Shown in pieces: positions 15,903-17,992 of a DNA stretch of 17,992 bases. The notes under the pieces are model-generated. The model did not search any database, was not told where the DNA came from, and saw nothing but the letters and a program-made list of their open reading frames with translations. The stretch's first letter is position 1; every line of letters begins with the position of its first letter. Location: NCBI GenBank assembly GCA_023091735.1, contig JALKBU010001038.1, positions 1 to 17,992 of the forward strand, read 5' to 3'. Position numbers and translations under genes: made by a program. The stretch comes from Trichomonas tenax (taxonomy: Eukaryota; Parabasalia; Trichomonadida; Trichomonadidae).

Positions 15903-16730
15903 ATATTTAAGGTCTAATTTTGATGGCAAATGAAAAATTTTCCCATCTAAAATGCTGTGGATATACAAAGCATGAAAAAATATATTATTCAATATTATAT
16001 CAAAAAAATATCTTGATTTATTTTGATGTTAACTGACGGATTATCATTACTCATGTTGTTTGCATGCTGTGTGGATGAAAAGTAAGGGTTGCAAATTAAG
16101 ATTAAATATTTTGCGAATAAAAAGCAACACATTTTTATCCTGTAAGTCCAACATTTAGTAGACACTGATTTGTCTGCGTTGAAAATGGACAAATCAAGTG
16201 AATAATAACGAGATAAAATCAGGATTACTAAAAATGAACAGATTGGGTATTGATATTTAATAGGATACATATGCAGGTGATAAGCCATCATATTATAATC
16301 ATCGCATTCAGCTTTATCTCACCCTATTTAACAAAAGATTATTTAATTTTTTTAATCATAAATAATTTTGTTGCATTTTTTCATTGAAATAGAGACTTAG
16401 AGCTATTTTAATTCAGTAATTTATTTTCAAAATATATACACATATTATATAAGTAGTATATATAGGGGGTTATTTGCCAAAATTTACAAACACATAATAC
16501 ACACACAAAACGGACCAATGACATCATATTTAAAGAAATTAATTTCTAATTTATGACAGTCTAAATGATTTAAAATTCACAAGACATCAAGTTTAATATT
16601 TGATGTTATACATTGATGATAAAAAATAAATGAATGTGTAGAAAAGAGGAAAATAACTAATAATTACATGTTTGAATTTATGATTTCATATATGTAAAGG
16701 ACTCCGTCACAAAGCACCATATTTGATGTT
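15903..16730. other. AT-rich spacer
   Basis: No supportable gene. A 98-codon minus-strand ATG frame (15995-16291) lacks an initiator and has the composition of noncoding AT-rich DNA. Confidence 0.45.
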
Positions 16731-16733
16731 AAG

Positions 16734-16792
16734 GTAAATTAATGATTTTCGGATGTTTTAGGGCATTTCTGATAAAGCTAAACCAAAAAATA
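16734..16792 (+). repeat. 59-bp direct repeat, copy 1
   Basis: GTAAATTAATGATTTTCGGA and on, ending ACCAAAAAATA. It matches copy 2 at 17159-17217 at 58 of 59 bases (T to A in GATAAAGC). Confidence 0.9.
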
Positions 16793-16822
16793 AAATTTGA
16801 TGAAATTGGTTGATTTTTAGGG

Positions 16823-17290
16823 ATTTACTGGAGTAAATTAAGGGAGGCACCATGAAGAAAGGGGGGTAAATTAATGATTTTCATGTGTTTTCGTTAAGGT
16901 TCCAGGGTACCAGGTTCCATGCTTGAAAAAAAACCATTATAAAAAACGTATATATTTTTTAGAAAAGTAGTTCAGAAAAAGCTAAACAAAAAAATAATAA
17001 TTATATAATAATATACATGGAACTACCTGGAACCAAGGAAGAAAGGAGGGTAAATACATGATTTTTGAGGTAAAATACATGAAAAACAGTGATTTTAAGG
17101 CAAAAATGAAAAATGAAGCATGAAACCTAAGGTGGAACCATGAAAGAAATTTACTGGAGTAAATTAATGATTTTCGGATGTTTTAGGGCATTTCTGAAAA
17201 AGCTAAACCAAAAAATATATTTGAGTAAAATAGGGTGAAAATACATGATTTTTGATGTTTTAAGCATAAATTTGATGTAAAGATTTGAAG
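16823..17290. repeat. cluster of degenerate short repeats
   Basis: This includes ATTTACTGGAGTAAATTA (16823-16840 and 17150-17167), itself an inverted repeat (ATTTACT-GG-AGTAAAT). Variants of GGGTAAATTAATGATTTT also occur (near 16865, and as GGGTAAATACATGATTTT near 17048). So do several TGGAACC/GGTTCCA words (near 16900, 17020 and 17132). The cluster lies just downstream of the helicase fragment. Confidence 0.6.
17159..17217 (+). repeat. 59-bp direct repeat, copy 2
   Basis: Second copy of the 59-bp unit, 425 bp after the first and followed by a diverged extension (TTTGAGTAAAATAGGGTG). It ends 103 bp from the helicase stop codon. Confidence 0.9.
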
Positions 17291-17319
17291 GAGTTAACGA
17301 TAAAAATAAATGAATAAAC

Positions 17320-17992
17320 TTACTGCTTAATAATATAAACCCATTCAGCTTTTCCATCTATCTTCTTCTTTCTATGTTCTACAAATTCTCTCATTTTTCC
17401 ACCAAAAGTATTAGAAGCACAAACACAAAATCCGTTTTCTTTAGCAAACAGCACGTATTCGAGATAACAGTCTTTACAAATCCATCCATCTTTAAATAAG
17501 TCCTTATATTCTTCATATAATAGCTCATAACTGCTTTTATTCATTTCTATCAATTCTTCCTTCTCTTCTGTTATCGGAAGCTTTCTCAAATTAAATTTTG
17601 ATAAATCGCGTTTCATGAAGAATGTAAATGAATTATCGTAAAATACTTTGTCAAATGAGTTGCATAACTGACTAAAGTATTCAAAATCATTTTTGTGTTT
17701 ATCAGATACTTCAATAACAACGTAACGTCTATCACCAGATTCAATTTTAACAGAATTGAAATTATTTGATATCATGATTATTTTTGCAACATTCTCGATT
17801 TTACGTACTGGCATATTCTTTTGATTTAAATCTAACTCTCTTTCAGTAATGACAGACTTTAATGTATCATGATTCATGATTTTATTTGTCTCAATACTTG
17901 ACAACTCATTACATACTATTAATTTCATGTTTTCAATGGCTGTATTAAATTTACCAACAACGTTATCAATATTTGTTATATTCTTGTTTGAA
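17320..17992 (-). CDS. C-terminal part of a D5-like SF3 helicase (virus/transposon type), truncated by the window edge
   Basis: The frame is open from the window end to a TAA at 17320 (223 residues visible); the ATG at 17928 is internal. Residues of about 13-30 (GKFNTAIENMKLIVCNEL) match the SF3 motif B region. NVAKIIMISNNFN carries motif C, a hydrophobic strand ending in S-N-N. ESGDRRYVVIEVSD matches the G-D-R-R-Y arginine-bearing strand of the D5/DUF5906-type helicases of large DNA viruses and their relatives. FFMKRDLSKFNLRKLP and the final 60 residues, with CKDC and a winged-helix look, fit the D5 C-terminal domain. The Walker A motif must lie beyond the edge. This family unwinds DNA for replication in viruses, Polinton/Maverick-like elements and plasmid-like elements. 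Inference: an integrated element starts here. Confidence 0.75.
   Translation of the reverse strand, partial: SNKNITNIDNVVGKFNTAIENMKLIVCNELSSIETNKIMNHDTLKSVITERELDLNQKNMPVRKIENVAKIIMISNNFNSVKIESGDRRYVVIEVSDKHKNDFEYFSQLCNSFDKVFYDNSFTFFMKRDLSKFNLRKLPITEEKEELIEMNKSSYELLYEEYKDLFKDGWICKDCYLEYVLFAKENGFCVCASNTFGGKMREFVEHRKKKIDGKAEWVYIIKQ

Noticed and set aside
15995..16291. 98-codon minus-strand ATG frame
   Set aside because: No initiator, composition like noncoding AT-rich DNA, and no recognisable motif. It could still be real, but the sequence does not support it.
17151..17357. 68-codon minus-strand frame overlapping the helicase end
   Set aside because: Lies mostly in the repeat cluster, overlaps the helicase in another frame and has no promoter match.
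1..17992. CRISPR array, rRNA or bacterial operon
   Set aside because: No regularly spaced identical repeats with unique spacers, no rRNA-like sequence, and gene layout and promoters are eukaryotic.

Overview
The window reads as nuclear DNA of a parabasalid protist, most likely Trichomonas vaginalis or a close relative. It is AT-rich. The genes are intronless and transcribed from both strands, with long gene-poor spacers full of decayed ORFs. The recognisable products are a MATE transporter and a chlamydial-Pmp-like surface protein with GGAI repeats, both expanded families in Trichomonas. A textbook Trichomonas initiator (TCA+1CT) sits about 20 nt before the ATG of the gene at 12232. The assignment is inference from these traits; no marker gene fixes the species.

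Layout, left to right. Positions 1-1063 hold no intact gene. They contain a possible pseudogene remnant, two long hairpin repeats with a shared core and coordinately changed arms, a third degenerate arm, and a short minus-strand gene tail. From 1142 to 6109 lies a very long plus-strand gene of unknown function with a Q/N/M-rich, prion-like C-terminus. Next is a small plus-strand Pro/Thr-rich ORF (6462-6806) that may be the end of a frame-broken gene starting near 6265. On the minus strand, 7137-8618 encodes a MATE-family transporter in visibly GC-richer DNA. Divergent from it is a probable dead gene (8761-9096, two in-frame stop sites) preceded by an array of initiator-like CACTTTT units.

A spacer of about 3.1 kb (9097-12231) has no supportable gene, only weak ORF relics. 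A small charged hypothetical protein (12232-12720) and a doubtful 77-residue ORF (12899-13132) follow. The minus-strand Pmp-like surface protein (13234-15285) has a signal peptide, beta-helix repeats, a Ser/Thr/Pro stalk, one membrane segment and an acidic tail. From 15289 to 17319 there are repeats and AT-rich spacer. The right edge carries the C-terminal part of a virus- or transposon-type SF3 (D5-like) helicase on the minus strand; it runs off the window and hints that a mobile element begins there.

The genes do not form an operon or an evident pathway. The best candidate for something undescribed is the hairpin pair at 420-622, followed by the large unrecognised Q/N-rich protein.
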